Notes: generated by a model from the sequence alone, not told the origin. Counted from the stretch's first letter, positions 17,059 to 26,721 are shown. The stretch: 64,000 nucleotides of DNA from Bacteroides ovatus (GCF_001314995.1 NZ_CP012938.1:5828001-5892000), one strand, 5' to 3'. Numbers and translations are program-made.

Positions 17059-17120
17059 ATAACTTTTAGTTTACTTTAACTAGATAAATTAGTTTATGAA
17101 CTAAAACTTTTCGTTATTTG
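17059..17120 (+). promoter_or_regulatory. Operator-like dyads and promoter of the BlaI/M56 pair
   Basis: Two dyads with the same half-site lie upstream of the BlaI-type gene: TTAGTT-N6-AACTAG at 17066-17083 and TTAGTT-N4-AACTAA at 17089-17104. A -7-like GTTATTTG follows at 17113-17120, so the second dyad overlaps the expected -33 position. BlaI/MecI repressors bind such dyads in their own promoters and are removed by their partner M56 protease. The half-site differs from the TACA/TGTA of staphylococcal BlaI. Confidence 0.55.
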
Positions 17121-17140
17121 CAGCAAACAAAGTTGCAGAT

Positions 17141-17509
17141 ATGAAAGGATTAACAGCAAAAGAAGAAGAAATCATGGGCTTTTTCTGGGAAAAAGGTCCC
17201 TTGTTCGTGAAGGAAATGTTGGCTTTCTATGAAGATCCCAAGCCACATTTCAATACACTATCTACGATTGTGCGTGGGTTGGAAGAAAAAGGTTTTCTAG
17301 CTCATTATACTTTCGGAAATACCTATCAATATTATCCCGTAGTCAGTGAAGAAGATTTTCGTAAAGGAACGCTGCGGAATGTGATTAGTAAGTATTTTAA
17401 TAATTCTTACCTGAATGCCGTTTCTTCTTTAGTTAAAGAGGAAGATATTTCCTTGGATGAATTGAAACAGCTCATCGAGGAAGTGGAACAGGCTGACAAA
17501 AAACACTAA
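17141..17509 (+). CDS. BlaI/MecI/CopY family transcriptional repressor
   Basis: 122-residue winged-helix repressor. The N-terminal MKGLTAKEEEIMGFFWEKGP and the recognition region FNTLSTIVRGLEEKGFLAH fit the BlaI/MecI family, as does a C-terminal dimerisation helix pair (SSLVKEEDISLDELKQLIEE). It is followed after 23 bases by an M56 metallopeptidase gene, the standard partner that senses a signal and inactivates the repressor. In Bacteroidetes these pairs are frequent and not tied to beta-lactamases; no beta-lactamase gene lies nearby. The dyads upstream suggest autoregulation. Confidence 0.92.
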   Translation: MKGLTAKEEEIMGFFWEKGPLFVKEMLAFYEDPKPHFNTLSTIVRGLEEKGFLAHYTFGNTYQYYPVVSEEDFRKGTLRNVISKYFNNSYLNAVSSLVKEEDISLDELKQLIEEVEQADKKH

Positions 17510-17532
17510 TCTATTAAACGAAAATCTATGCT

Positions 17533-19650
17533 ATGGGAGTTTTCTTCATTTATATATTAAAATCATCTGTTTGTCTTGTTCTGTTTTACCTGTTTTTCCG
17601 GTTATTACTTAGCAAGGAAACCTTTCATCGTTTCAATCGTATGGCTTTATTGGGAGTGTTGTTCTTTTCATTACTCATTCCTTGTATCGAAGTAACTACC
17701 CGGCATCAGGTTGAAGTGCAGCAGGCTGTGCTCTCCATTGAGCAATTGTTATTGATGGCAGAGTTGGAGGCTACTCCTGCCAATGTCGGTGCAGTGCAGG
17801 AGACGTCGGCCATATCTTGGGTACAGATTGTTCTGTTGGTCTATCTGGCGGGTATTCTGTTTCTTGCCTGTCGCAATATCTATTCTTTGATTTGTCTCTT
17901 CCGGTTGATACATTCCGGCAAACATGAGAAGTTGGAGAAAGGGGTTACACTTGTGGTGCACAATCAGGAGATAGCTCCGTTCAGTTGGATGAACTATATT
18001 GTCATCAGCCGGAAAGACCTGGAGGAAAACGGGAGGGAAATCCTTATTCATGAAATGGCTCATATCCACCATCGTCATTCAGTAGATTTATTGGTGGCGG
18101 ATATTTGCATCTTTTTCCAATGGTTCAATCCTGGTGCATGGTTGTTGAAACAGGAGTTGCAGAACGTTCACGAATATGAAGCGGACGAGACCGTCATTAA
18201 TGAGGGTGTAAACGCGAAAGAATATCAACTATTATTGATAAAAAAAGCCGTTGGCACAAGGCTCTACTCTATGGCCAACAGCTTTAATCACAGTAAACTT
18301 AAAAAACGTATCACTATGATGTTAAAAGAAAAATCGAATCCGTGGGCACGGTTGAAGTATTTGTATGTACTTCCGTTGGCAGCTATTGCAGTAACTGCTT
18401 TTGCCCGTCCTGAAATCTCTGAAAAAATGGAAGAGATTTCTGCTGTCAAAGTTAATGATTTGGCGGAAATTGTGCAAGAAAAGGTGCTGCAAGATACAGT
18501 AAAAGTATCTAAAGACGAGAAGAAAGATGATTTGGTGGTGTCCGGCGTGAAATCGAAAGAGGAGGAAGAAATTGTTATTTTTGAGGTTGTAGAGCAGATG
18601 CCGGAATATCCTGGTGGTATGAGTGCACTGCAAAAATATCTGTCGGAGAAAATAGCTGGTTCTCCGATGAAGGGTAAAGCGGGCGGTAGAGTGATGGTAG
18701 GTTTCACTGTGGCTGAAACCGGGAAGATAAAAGATGTACGTGTACTTCAGTCGGATGAAGCGTCATTAAATCAGGAAGCCGAAAGAATTGTCAGTGAAAT
18801 GCCGGATTGGATTCCCGGAAAGCAACGAGGCAGACCTGTACCAGTGAAATATACTGTCCCTATAAGATTTGGGAATATCAGATTTGCAGAGAATAAGCAG
18901 CCTCTGATTTTTGCTGATGGCAAGGAGATTAGTATGGATGCTATGGAAAAGCTGGACCCGTCAACAATAGAAAGTATATCTGTGTTGAAAGATTCTACTT
19001 CGATAAAAGTGTATGGTAAACGGGGTGCGAACGGGGTGATACTTGTGAATACTCAACGAGGCAGTAAGACTAAAATACAGAATAAGGAAATCAGTTTTTC
19101 ACAAAAAACAACCAGTACGGATGCTGTTCCCGATTTTCCGGTCAGTGGAACTGTTGTTGACGAGCAGGGGCGTCCGAAGGCTGGAGTCAGCATTATTGTG
19201 CCTAATACAAATCATGGTACGATAACGGATATAAATGGTCATTTTAGTCTGAAAGCAATGAAAGACGGCAATCTGTGGTTCTCATTTATTGGATATAAGC
19301 CAGTAAAAGCTTCTGTATCTTCTACGATGAATATACGAATGGAGCAGGAAGTGGTTGACCTGTTTCCTGAACTTTCAGGCAGTGTGAAAAATGGAAATTC
19401 AGGGTTTAAGGTGAATAATGGTGTAACTGTGCATGGGATAAAAGGCGAAGAGCCTTTAGTCATTATAGACGGGAAAGAAACTATGGAGAAAGATGCGTTG
19501 TCTAAGCTTGCGCCGGACCATATAAAAAGTATTTCTGTGCTGAAAGATAAATCAGCACAGGTTGTCTACGGAGACAAAGGAAAGAATGGGGTGATTATTG
19601 TAGAAATGTTGACGGATGATGAATATCAGGCCCGTCAGAACAAAAGATAA
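17533..19650 (+). CDS. M56 (BlaR1-like) metallopeptidase fused to TonB-C, plug-like and CnaB-like modules
   Basis: 705 residues. The N-terminal part has several membrane helices and the gluzincin motif HEMAH (residues 173-177) with a downstream EYEADE that can give the third zinc ligand, as in BlaR1/MecR1. A last membrane helix (YLYVLPLAAIAVTAF) lies near residue 275. The outer part is composite: a TonB C-terminal domain (from PEYPGGMSALQKYL), a plug-like module ending ESISVLKDSTSIKVYGKRG, a CarboxypepD_reg/CnaB-like domain (VSGTVVDEQGRPKAGVSI), then a second plug-like module (KSISVLKDKSAQVVYGDKG). It is the partner of the BlaI gene. Presumably it signals envelope state across the inner membrane; contact with TonB-dependent receptors is inference. 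Confidence 0.9.
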   Translation: MGVFFIYILKSSVCLVLFYLFFRLLLSKETFHRFNRMALLGVLFFSLLIPCIEVTTRHQVEVQQAVLSIEQLLLMAELEATPANVGAVQETSAISWVQIVLLVYLAGILFLACRNIYSLICLFRLIHSGKHEKLEKGVTLVVHNQEIAPFSWMNYIVISRKDLEENGREILIHEMAHIHHRHSVDLLVADICIFFQWFNPGAWLLKQELQNVHEYEADETVINEGVNAKEYQLLLIKKAVGTRLYSMANSFNHSKLKKRITMMLKEKSNPWARLKYLYVLPLAAIAVTAFARPEISEKMEEISAVKVNDLAEIVQEKVLQDTVKVSKDEKKDDLVVSGVKSKEEEEIVIFEVVEQMPEYPGGMSALQKYLSEKIAGSPMKGKAGGRVMVGFTVAETGKIKDVRVLQSDEASLNQEAERIVSEMPDWIPGKQRGRPVPVKYTVPIRFGNIRFAENKQPLIFADGKEISMDAMEKLDPSTIESISVLKDSTSIKVYGKRGANGVILVNTQRGSKTKIQNKEISFSQKTTSTDAVPDFPVSGTVVDEQGRPKAGVSIIVPNTNHGTITDINGHFSLKAMKDGNLWFSFIGYKPVKASVSSTMNIRMEQEVVDLFPELSGSVKNGNSGFKVNNGVTVHGIKGEEPLVIIDGKETMEKDALSKLAPDHIKSISVLKDKSAQVVYGDKGKNGVIIVEMLTDDEYQARQNKR

Positions 19651-19656
19651 GAGAAA

Positions 19657-20559
19657 TCATGTATTGATTTGTTGACGGAGGTACGCTAGTATCTCCGTTT
19701 CTTGTTCCGGGTGAAACCATTTTATTTCTTCATCTCTTTTGAACCAGGTCATCTGTTTACGCGAATAAATGCGGGAGTTTTGCTTGATTTTGTCTATAGC
19801 AAAGGGGAGTTCCCATTCTCCGTCCAGATATTTGAACAGTTCTTTATAGCCTACTGTATTGAGTGAATTGAGGTGACGATAGGGAAGTACGGAACGTACT
19901 TCTTCCAATAATCCTTCCTCCATCATCTGGTCTACCCGACGGTTGATACGGTCATAAAGTTCTTCCCGATCACGAGTCAGGCCGATTTTCAGAATACGGA
20001 AAGGACGCTGTTTTTTTTGTTGGGTGCGAAAAGAAGTATAAGTGCGTCCGGTCATATAGCAAATCTCCAACGCATGAATTACCCGCTTGGGATTCTTCAG
20101 ATCTACAATCCGGTAATATTCCGGATCTAACAGGCGAAGTTCTGCGCAGAGTTGTTCAAGGCCTTCCTCTTCATACTTTTGTAGCATGAGTTGACGGGTT
20201 TCCGCATCAACGGTAGGAATATCGTCAATTCCCTTACAGATAGCGTCTACGTACATCATTGAGCCACCAGTGAGAATCACTACTTCGTGTTGCGTGAATA
20301 ATTTCTCCAGAATATCCAGTGCTTCTGTTTCGTATTGAGCAGCGCTGTAATAGTCTGTGAGGTGGAGCGTGCCGACCAGTTGATGGGGGACACGTTTAAG
20401 TTGATCGGGAGTAGGAGCTGCTGTGCCTATTTTTAATTCGGCATAAAGCTGTCTCGAATCGGCAGATACAATGCTTGTCTGAAATGTTTCTGCCAAGCGC
20501 AGGCTCAACTCCGTTTTCCCCACACCTGTAGGACCTATAAGAACAATGAGAGTAGGCAT
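19657..20559 (-). CDS. miaA: tRNA dimethylallyltransferase
   Basis: 300 residues with the P-loop [11 protein letters not shown] at the N-terminus, the [19 protein letters not shown] segment that contacts tRNA and DMAPP, and the insertion domain in the middle. MiaA adds a dimethylallyl group to A37 of tRNAs reading UNN codons. The length matches the family. The stop codon is six bases from the end of the convergent M56 gene. The gene follows a repeat-containing gap after the pRiA4b-ORF3-like gene. Confidence 0.97.
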   Translation of the reverse strand: MPTLIVLIGPTGVGKTELSLRLAETFQTSIVSADSRQLYAELKIGTAAPTPDQLKRVPHQLVGTLHLTDYYSAAQYETEALDILEKLFTQHEVVILTGGSMMYVDAICKGIDDIPTVDAETRQLMLQKYEEEGLEQLCAELRLLDPEYYRIVDLKNPKRVIHALEICYMTGRTYTSFRTQQKKQRPFRILKIGLTRDREELYDRINRRVDQMMEEGLLEEVRSVLPYRHLNSLNTVGYKELFKYLDGEWELPFAIDKIKQNSRIYSRKQMTWFKRDEEIKWFHPEQETEILAYLRQQINT

Positions 20560-20562
20560 AGA

Positions 20563-20686
20563 TTTTTAAGTATTAAGTATAGAAGTATTAAGTATTAAAG
20601 CGTACGGGACTAAAAAAATATTAGGTATTAACTGCCTGACACTACATAGCAATTAATACCTAATACTTGATGCTTAATACTTAAAA
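20563..20686. repeat. AT-rich intergenic repeat with nested inverted copies
   Basis: The left arm (20563-20597) contains two copies of AAGTATTAAGTAT-like words. The right arm (20654-20686) is its near complement, sharing TTTTAAGTATTAAG and AAGTATTAGGTATTA-like blocks. A smaller stem, ATTAGGTATTA at 20620-20630 with TAATACCTAAT at 20654-20664, sits inside. The right arm overlaps the stop codon of the 184-residue gene. It could act as terminator or mRNA stabiliser, or be a dispersed intergenic repeat. Confidence 0.75.
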
Positions 20687-21235
20687 TTTTTCTTCTTCGT
20701 ATGGGCTGCTAGTGTCACCACCTATGTCAAATCCTTCCTGATCGAAGTCTTCCATGTCGAAGTCCTGGTCTCCATAGAAGTTTTCATCCAGATCAAGAGA
20801 ACCTCCGGTAGCGGTCATTTCTTCAAAGTCTACCGTTTGTTTGGGAGCATCTCCTGATTTCTTGGTACATTTGGCACCATTCATATCTTTTCCGGTGATA
20901 ATTTCGGATAGTTCGATGAAGAAACAACGTTCTGTCATGTAATCGAATACATATAACAGTTTCTGTTTTTCATCTTCTACCAATTCGCTGATAGTAGTTT
21001 CTTTCATCACCCAGCTATCCATTTCCGGATTGTCGTCCATTTCTTCCAAGGTTACTTCTTTTTCTTTTTCCCAGTCGTCATCGCAGATAAAGAAAGAAGT
21101 CATCTGGTCGTTTGCGTACCCTACTGATTTCAGTATTGCTTCATGGAAGTCATAAAAAGTTGCTTCCGGGTCAATTTGTATTTCTCTGACAAAATCGTCA
21201 ACTTCATCAGATATGATAGTAAATCTGTATATCAT
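20681..21235 (-). CDS. pRiA4b ORF-3-like protein (IS1096 passenger TnpR family name)
   Basis: 184 residues. The first ~120 residues (MIYRFTIISDEVDDFVREIQ, FYDFHEAILKSVGYANDQMT and LVEDEKQKLLYVFDYM) match the plasmid pRiA4b ORF-3 domain. The C-terminus from about 130 is a highly acidic low-complexity tail (DFDMEDFDQEGFDIGG). The family is often labelled as an IS1096 passenger, but no transposase or terminal repeats occur here and the gene follows lpxA as part of the core series. Function unknown; the tail suggests a binding role. Confidence 0.85.
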   Translation of the reverse strand: MIYRFTIISDEVDDFVREIQIDPEATFYDFHEAILKSVGYANDQMTSFFICDDDWEKEKEVTLEEMDDNPEMDSWVMKETTISELVEDEKQKLLYVFDYMTERCFFIELSEIITGKDMNGAKCTKKSGDAPKQTVDFEEMTATGGSLDLDENFYGDQDFDMEDFDQEGFDIGGDTSSPYEEEKF

Positions 21236-21256
21236 AATATGACTATTTTGAACTGT

Positions 21257-22024
21257 TTATTTAATAATACCACGTTCTGAATTACGGATGAAATTGACGA
21301 TATAGTCAATTTCCGGGCTCTTTTCGAATTCATCTTCTATTTTTTTCAATGCTTCCGTCGTGTTCAAACCACTTTGGTAAATGATACGATATGCATTGTG
21401 AATATTTTCGATCACTTCATTGGAGAAACCACGACGGCGCAAGCCGATGATATTGATTCCGCTGAAAGCGATTGGTTCGCGTCCTGCAATGATGTAAGGA
21501 GGAATATCTTTACTGAAACGGCATCCGCCCTGAATCATTACATGACTGCCTACATGACAGAATTGATGCATCAATACATTGGCACTGACAATCGCGTTAT
21601 CATCAATGACGATTTCGCCTGCCATCTTGGTAGAGTTACCGATGATACATCCGTTACCAACCAATGCGTCGTGTGCTACGTGTACACCCTCCATCAATAA
21701 ATTGTTATTTCCCACAATCGTGCGCCCTTTAGCTGCCGTACCACGGTTGATTGTTACATTTTCACGAATCAGATTATTATCTCCGATTTCGGCTGTCGAT
21801 TCTTCACCGCGAAACTTGAGGTCTTGCGGAATGGCTCCGATAACGGCACCCGGAAAAATCGTGTTTCCGTTACCAATACGTGAACCGTATAAAATATTGG
21901 CGTTAGCCATAATTTTATTGTTGTCGCCGATAACTACGTTCTTATCTATAAATACAAAAGGCGCAATTTCTACATTTTCCCCAATCTTAGCTTCGGGATG
22001 GATATACGCTAAAGGACTTATCAT
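21257..22024 (-). CDS. lpxA: UDP-N-acetylglucosamine O-acyltransferase
   Basis: 255 residues from ATG at 22024 (MISPLAYIHPEAKIGENVEI); the frame also opens at a TTG at 22039, which is less likely. The left-handed beta-helix hexapeptide pattern runs through the first 190 residues. The catalytic His lies in the NNLLMEGVHVAHDALVG region (H of HVAHD), and the helical C-terminal part is present. It performs the first step of lipid A synthesis in the cytoplasm. It sits directly after the lpxC/fabZ fusion gene in an lpxD-lpxC/fabZ-lpxA order. Confidence 0.97.
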   Translation of the reverse strand: MISPLAYIHPEAKIGENVEIAPFVFIDKNVVIGDNNKIMANANILYGSRIGNGNTIFPGAVIGAIPQDLKFRGEESTAEIGDNNLIRENVTINRGTAAKGRTIVGNNNLLMEGVHVAHDALVGNGCIIGNSTKMAGEIVIDDNAIVSANVLMHQFCHVGSHVMIQGGCRFSKDIPPYIIAGREPIAFSGINIIGLRRRGFSNEVIENIHNAYRIIYQSGLNTTEALKKIEDEFEKSPEIDYIVNFIRNSERGIIK

Positions 22025-22042
22025 GCTTTTAAATATCAATTA

Positions 22043-23428
22043 TTACTTATTTTTTACTATTTGTGCCATGAACTCTGCTTCGCAAACAACTTTCTCGCCG
22101 ACAAACGCATATCCTTTCATGGTAGAAATACCGCGACGAATAGGTGCCAGCAGTTCTACGCGAAAGATGATTGTATCTCCCGGCACTACTTTCTGGCGGA
22201 ATTTCACTCCGTCTATTTTCATGAAATAGGTAGAATAACGTTCTGGATCATCGACAGAATTCAAGACGAGCAAGCCTCCGACTTGTGCCATTGCTTCCAC
22301 TTGAAGTACTCCCGGCATAACGGGCTCCTGTGGAAAATGTCCCTGAAAGAAAGGTTCGTTGGCTGTGATGTTTTTAATACCTACAATGTAGTTGGCACCA
22401 ATTTCAATTACTTTGTCCACCAGTTGGAAAGGATAGCGGTGCGGCAACAATTCGCGGATACGGTTTACATCCATTATCGGCTCACGGTTACAGTCGTAAC
22501 TTGGTGCCTGTATTTCGTGTAGACGGATTTCTTTCCGCATCTGACGGGCAAATTTATTGTTGATGGTGTGTCCCGGACGAGTAGCGATGATACGGCCTTT
22601 AATCGGTTTGCCAATTAAAGCGAGGTCACCAATGACATCCAGCAGTTTGTGACGGGCACATTCATTGGGCCAAACTAACGGTTTGTGATTGATATAGCCT
22701 AATTGATCGGCATCCATGTGAGGTACTCCCATCACATCTGCCAACTTATCGAAGCTTTCCTGTGACATCTTGCGTTCGTAGATTACGATCGCATTGTCCA
22801 GGTCACCACCTTTAATCAATCCGGCGGAGAGCAAAGGCTCTATTTCACGAACAAAGACGAAAGTACGGCTGGCAGCCACTTCGTCTTTGAAATTATGCAT
22901 ATCTTCAAGGGTAGCAAACTGATTCGGGATAATAGTCGAATCGTAAGAAACCAGTACATTCAGACTGAAATTCTCGTCAGGTAGTACAATAATAGAAGAA
23001 CCAGTCGTTTCATCCCGGAACTCAATTTTAGACTTGATAATATAAAAGTCTTTGACGGCATTTTGCTCTACTGTTCCTACACGTTCTATTTCTTGTACGT
23101 AATATTGTGCACTACCATCTAAAATAGGAAATTCCGGTCCGTTAACTTGGATCAGGCAGTTATCAATGCCCAATGCGTAAAGGGCTGCCATACCATGTTC
23201 AATGGTGCTTACTTTGACTCCATTTTTCGACAATACAGTACCACGGGTGGTTTCTGTTACATTGTCGGCTACTGCGTCGATAGTTGGTTGTCCTTCTACG
23301 TCAATGCGTTGGATTTTATATCCATGATTGTCCGGAGCTGGATTGAATGTTACAGTGAGATCAAGTCCAGTGTGAAGACCTTTCCCGCTCAGTGAAAAGC
23401 TATCTTTCAGCGTTTTTTGTTTCAGCAT
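22043..23428 (-). CDS. lpxC/fabZ: Bifunctional LpxC deacetylase / FabZ dehydratase
   Basis: 461 residues with two enzymes in one chain. Residues 1 to about 300 are LpxC, the zinc-dependent UDP-3-O-acyl-GlcNAc deacetylase committing sugar to lipid A; zinc ligands appear in STIEHGMAALYALGIDN and in ECARHKLLDVIGDL (His and Asp), with the catalytic His in RPGHTINNKFARQ. From about 315 (MDVNRIRELLPHRYPFQLVD) a complete FabZ follows, with His in FFQGHFPQEP and Glu in LQVEAMAQ. The fusion is a known Bacteroidetes arrangement and here the frame is open throughout, so it is not a frameshift artefact. Joining both may balance lipid A against fatty-acid supply. Confidence 0.97.
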   Translation of the reverse strand: MLKQKTLKDSFSLSGKGLHTGLDLTVTFNPAPDNHGYKIQRIDVEGQPTIDAVADNVTETTRGTVLSKNGVKVSTIEHGMAALYALGIDNCLIQVNGPEFPILDGSAQYYVQEIERVGTVEQNAVKDFYIIKSKIEFRDETTGSSIIVLPDENFSLNVLVSYDSTIIPNQFATLEDMHNFKDEVAASRTFVFVREIEPLLSAGLIKGGDLDNAIVIYERKMSQESFDKLADVMGVPHMDADQLGYINHKPLVWPNECARHKLLDVIGDLALIGKPIKGRIIATRPGHTINNKFARQMRKEIRLHEIQAPSYDCNREPIMDVNRIRELLPHRYPFQLVDKVIEIGANYIVGIKNITANEPFFQGHFPQEPVMPGVLQVEAMAQVGGLLVLNSVDDPERYSTYFMKIDGVKFRQKVVPGDTIIFRVELLAPIRRGISTMKGYAFVGEKVVCEAEFMAQIVKNK

Positions 23429-23431
23429 TGG

Positions 23432-24472
23432 TTACTTATTTAATAGTTGTTTTAATTCTTCTACTTCTTTGCGCAGATTACGCAGTTCTTTCTGCATATC
23501 CGGCAGGCTTCTTTGTGCAATGGATGATTTGAAATATTGCTTCAGTTCCATAGGAGGAGTTCCGATAAGCTGGCTACCGGACTTGATGTCTCCCGGCACA
23601 CCTGATTGTGCGCCTAATCCAACTTTATCTCCTATTTTAGCATGTCCTGCAATACCTACCTGGCCACCGATCATACACCATTCACCCACTTTGGTAGAAC
23701 CGGCAATTCCGGCTTGCGCAGCCATAACGGTATGCGAACCTATTTCATCATTGTGTGCTATTTGTATCAGATTGTCTAACTTGACACCGCTGTGTACTAC
23801 CGTAGCTCCCATTGTAGCACGGTCTACACACGTATTAGCACCTATATCTACTTTATCTTCCAGAATAACAATTCCGATTTGCGGAATCTTATCATATCCG
23901 TTTGGAGTGGGAGCAAAACCAAATCCGTCAGCTCCGATCACTGCACCCGAATGAAGGATACATTCATTACCTATGCGGCAATCATGATAAACATTTACAT
24001 TGGAGTAAAGCAGGCAACTGTTGCCTATCTTCACGCCATCTCCAATGAAAGTGTGCGGGTAAATTTGAGTATTATCTCCAATCACGGTATTTTCGCCGAT
24101 ATAGGCAAAAGCACCGATGTATACATTCTCACCAATTTTGGCGCTGGGTGCAACAAAAGCTAATGAATCTATACCTTGTTTCTTAGGCTTGCTCATCTCA
24201 TAAAGATTGAGCAATTTAGCCAGACTTTCGTATGCATTGTCTACTTTGATAAGAGTAGCTTTAATTTCGTGTTCGGGAGTGAAGTCCTTATTAACCAGGA
24301 CAATGCTTGATTGTGTCTCGTAGATGTAAGGTGTATATTTGGGATTTGACAGGAAAGAAATTGCTCCGGGCATTCCCTCTTCAATTTTAGCGAATGTGTG
24401 TACCGTAGCGTTTTCGTCTCCAATGATTTCCCCTTGGATAAATGCTGCAATTTGCTTAGCCGAGAACTCCAT
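23432..24472 (-). CDS. lpxD: UDP-3-O-(3-hydroxyacyl)glucosamine N-acyltransferase
   Basis: 346 residues: an N-terminal uridine-binding domain ([37 protein letters not shown]), a left-handed beta-helix with repeated hexapeptides ([20 protein letters not shown]) and a C-terminal helix ([18 protein letters not shown]). The catalytic His is in [12 protein letters not shown]. It adds the second acyl chain in lipid A synthesis. It is three bases ahead of lpxC/fabZ, so co-transcription is nearly certain. Confidence 0.97.
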   Translation of the reverse strand: MEFSAKQIAAFIQGEIIGDENATVHTFAKIEEGMPGAISFLSNPKYTPYIYETQSSIVLVNKDFTPEHEIKATLIKVDNAYESLAKLLNLYEMSKPKKQGIDSLAFVAPSAKIGENVYIGAFAYIGENTVIGDNTQIYPHTFIGDGVKIGNSCLLYSNVNVYHDCRIGNECILHSGAVIGADGFGFAPTPNGYDKIPQIGIVILEDKVDIGANTCVDRATMGATVVHSGVKLDNLIQIAHNDEIGSHTVMAAQAGIAGSTKVGEWCMIGGQVGIAGHAKIGDKVGLGAQSGVPGDIKSGSQLIGTPPMELKQYFKSSIAQRSLPDMQKELRNLRKEVEELKQLLNK

Positions 24473-24554
24473 GTCTTTTATTTAAAATTTAATTAGTTCA
24501 CAAATAACGGATTTTTTTTTCAGATTTCCGTGTTATTGCATGAATATTTTATAC

Positions 24555-25784
24555 TTATCTGTGTAATCTCTGATAGCAGAGATAGTATTTCTTTACCTTT
24601 TTGGACAATAATGAGATGTTCAGCATGTCCGATGCTTCGGCAATATTTTTGATAGTGCCGTCTTTGTAGATAATATCAATACTGTCATCTGCCGGGTCAT
24701 ACATATTCTTTTCGATGCTGGGGGTAGAGACAAAATAGTTCGCTTCGGAAAGGGTTATGCCTAGTTGTTGGCTGATGTGCAAAGTTAATTCTTTTTTTCT
24801 GTCCTCACTAATAGGTTCCGACGAAATTTCCACTTTAAAGATATTTCGGTTTATCATTCCCGTGCTTAAAGTGGAAAGTACTTTATCGGTGTGGGTGCTC
24901 CACACTTTCAAGGCTGTCCATATATCGTTGTCGTCCAGCTGGATGAAATTCTCCAGACAGTCGGGGTTGTTATAGAATTCCGTAGGATTGATATCATTGT
25001 AAAGGAAAAAACGTAATGCGGGTGATGCAAATAGTTCCACTCCTTGTGAAGCCAGTTCTTTGGCACGCAAGAGAGTACTAATCAGCATCTTTTCGTATGC
25101 CACGGACGTCTTATGCAGGTATACTTGCCAGTACATCAGGCGACGTGCCGTGAGGAAATTCTCGATAGAATAGATCCCTTTGGATTCGACAACCAAACGG
25201 TCATCCGCTACATCAAGCATTTTGATGATTCGGGCAGAGCCGATGTTACCTTCCGTTACGCCTGTATAAAAGCTGTCGCGGCGAAGATAATCAAGTCGGT
25301 CCATATCCAGCTGACCGCTTACGAGTTGATGCAGAAAGCGTTTCGGATATTCGTCCTTGAAGATTTGAATGGCAAGACTTAGCTGGCCGTTCATCTCTTT
25401 GTTCATCCGTTCCATCAACATGAGAGAAATCTCTTCGTGCGAGACTCCTTTTACAATCGTGTCTTCTAGTACATGCGAGAAAGGGCCGTGTCCTATATCA
25501 TGCAACAGGATGGCGGCCTGCACGGCTTCCGCTTCACTATCAAAGATAAAATTGCCTTTGGAGGCCAGTTGGATGATAGCTTCACTCATCAGGTGAAAAG
25601 CACCTAAGGAGTGTTGGAAGCGGGTATGTTGTGCACCGGGGTACACAACAGATGACAATCCTACTTGCTTGATGCGGGTAAGACGCTGCAAAAGGGGATG
25701 CCGTACTATATCGTACAGTAACCCCTTTGGAATATTGATGAACCCGAATACGGGGTCGTTAATTATCTTTCTTTCGTAAGGCAT
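24555..25784 (-). CDS. HD-domain phosphohydrolase (dNTPase-like)
   Basis: 409 residues. The HD signature is complete: RFQHSLGAFHL (first His), AILLHDIGHGPFSHVLE (HD pair) and DMDRLDYLRRDSFYTG (last Asp), as in SAMHD1/dGTPase-type YpgQ-like proteins. Such enzymes hydrolyse nucleotides; the actual substrate is unknown. The C-terminal third is alpha/beta with no recognised motif. It lies upstream of lpxD with a gap of about 80 bases and after pyrF, within a series of genes on the same strand. Confidence 0.92.
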   Translation of the reverse strand: MPYERKIINDPVFGFINIPKGLLYDIVRHPLLQRLTRIKQVGLSSVVYPGAQHTRFQHSLGAFHLMSEAIIQLASKGNFIFDSEAEAVQAAILLHDIGHGPFSHVLEDTIVKGVSHEEISLMLMERMNKEMNGQLSLAIQIFKDEYPKRFLHQLVSGQLDMDRLDYLRRDSFYTGVTEGNIGSARIIKMLDVADDRLVVESKGIYSIENFLTARRLMYWQVYLHKTSVAYEKMLISTLLRAKELASQGVELFASPALRFFLYNDINPTEFYNNPDCLENFIQLDDNDIWTALKVWSTHTDKVLSTLSTGMINRNIFKVEISSEPISEDRKKELTLHISQQLGITLSEANYFVSTPSIEKNMYDPADDSIDIIYKDGTIKNIAEASDMLNISLLSKKVKKYYLCYQRLHR

Positions 25785-25814
25785 TCGTTTTCTTTAGAGA
25801 TCCTTTTTCCCTTT

Positions 25815-26639
25815 TCAGAGAATTGCTTTGAGTTGTTCAGCCATTTGTGCTTGTACTTCTTGTGCGGCGGTGCGGGCAGCTTCTGCAAATTTCTCTGTTT
25901 TATCTACGTAGATAATACCACGCGACGAGTTAACAATCAATCCGCATGTACTGTTCATACCATATTTGCAAACTTCTTCGAGTGAACCGCCTTGTGCTCC
26001 CACGCCTGGTACGAGAAGGAAATGGTTCGGGACAATCTTGCGGATGTCCTCAAAAGCACGTCCTTGAGTAGCACCTACCACATACATCATGCGGTCATCG
26101 CCAGCCCATTCCTGTGATTTGCGTAATACTTTCTCGAACAGACGTTCGCCGTTTACGTCTTCTGTCAATTGGAAGTCATGAGATCCTTTGTTGGAAGTCA
26201 ATGCCAACAGGATCACCCATTTGCCTTCGTAGGTAAGGAACGGAGTAACGCTGTCTTCACCCATGTAGGGGGCTACTGTTACAGAGTCGATATCCAATTC
26301 TTCAAAGAATGTGCGGGCATACATTGCAGAAGTATTTCCGATGTCACCACGCTTTGCGTCAGCAATGATGAATTGATCCGGATAGTTATCTTTGATATAT
26401 TTTACTGTCTTTTCAAATGCGATCCATCCTTTTACACCCATGCTTTCATAGAAAGCCAGATTGGGTTTGTAGGCGATACACAAATCAGCTGTCGCGTCAA
26501 TGATTGCTTTGTTGAATGCGAAGATCGGATCTTCTTCTTTCAACAGATGTTCCGGGATTTTCTTGATGTCAGTATCAAGTCCTACACAAAGGAATGATTT
26601 TTTGCGCTTTATGTTTTCAAATAATTGTTGCTTATCCAT
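25815..26639 (-). CDS. pyrF: Orotidine 5'-phosphate decarboxylase
   Basis: 274 residues of the longer bacterial OMP decarboxylase group (type 2). The catalytic segment [15 protein letters not shown] holds the Asp-Lys-Asp array, and the phosphate-binding region is [11 protein letters not shown]. It makes UMP in pyrimidine synthesis. It lies about 80 bases after prfA, separated by an AT-rich direct-repeat stretch. Confidence 0.97.
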   Translation of the reverse strand: MDKQQLFENIKRKKSFLCVGLDTDIKKIPEHLLKEEDPIFAFNKAIIDATADLCIAYKPNLAFYESMGVKGWIAFEKTVKYIKDNYPDQFIIADAKRGDIGNTSAMYARTFFEELDIDSVTVAPYMGEDSVTPFLTYEGKWVILLALTSNKGSHDFQLTEDVNGERLFEKVLRKSQEWAGDDRMMYVVGATQGRAFEDIRKIVPNHFLLVPGVGAQGGSLEEVCKYGMNSTCGLIVNSSRGIIYVDKTEKFAEAARTAAQEVQAQMAEQLKAIL

Positions 26640-26721
26640 CTTGTTATTTACTATTTTGCAATTTACTATTTACTATTTTAAGAAACCGTTCTCAACTCTC
26701 AATTCTCAACTCTCCACTTCT
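26640..26721. repeat. Short direct repeats between prfA and pyrF
   Basis: Repeats of ATTTACTATTT (three partly overlapping copies, 26645-26681) and of TCTCAACTCTC-type words (26692-26717). They resemble the other AT-rich intergenic repeats in this window. No gene or hairpin terminator is evident. Confidence 0.55.

Noticed and set aside
17141..19650. Beta-lactam resistance operon
   Set aside because: BlaI and M56 genes are present but no beta-lactamase or PBP gene is adjacent; in Bacteroidetes this pair has other, mostly unknown, targets.
20681..21235. Insertion sequence, because of the family label IS1096 passenger TnpR
   Set aside because: No transposase, no terminal inverted repeats typical of IS elements and a stable position after lpxA. 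The label reflects family naming, not mobility here.
22043..23428. Frameshift or assembly error joining lpxC and fabZ
   Set aside because: One continuous frame with both catalytic sets complete; the fusion is known in Bacteroidetes.
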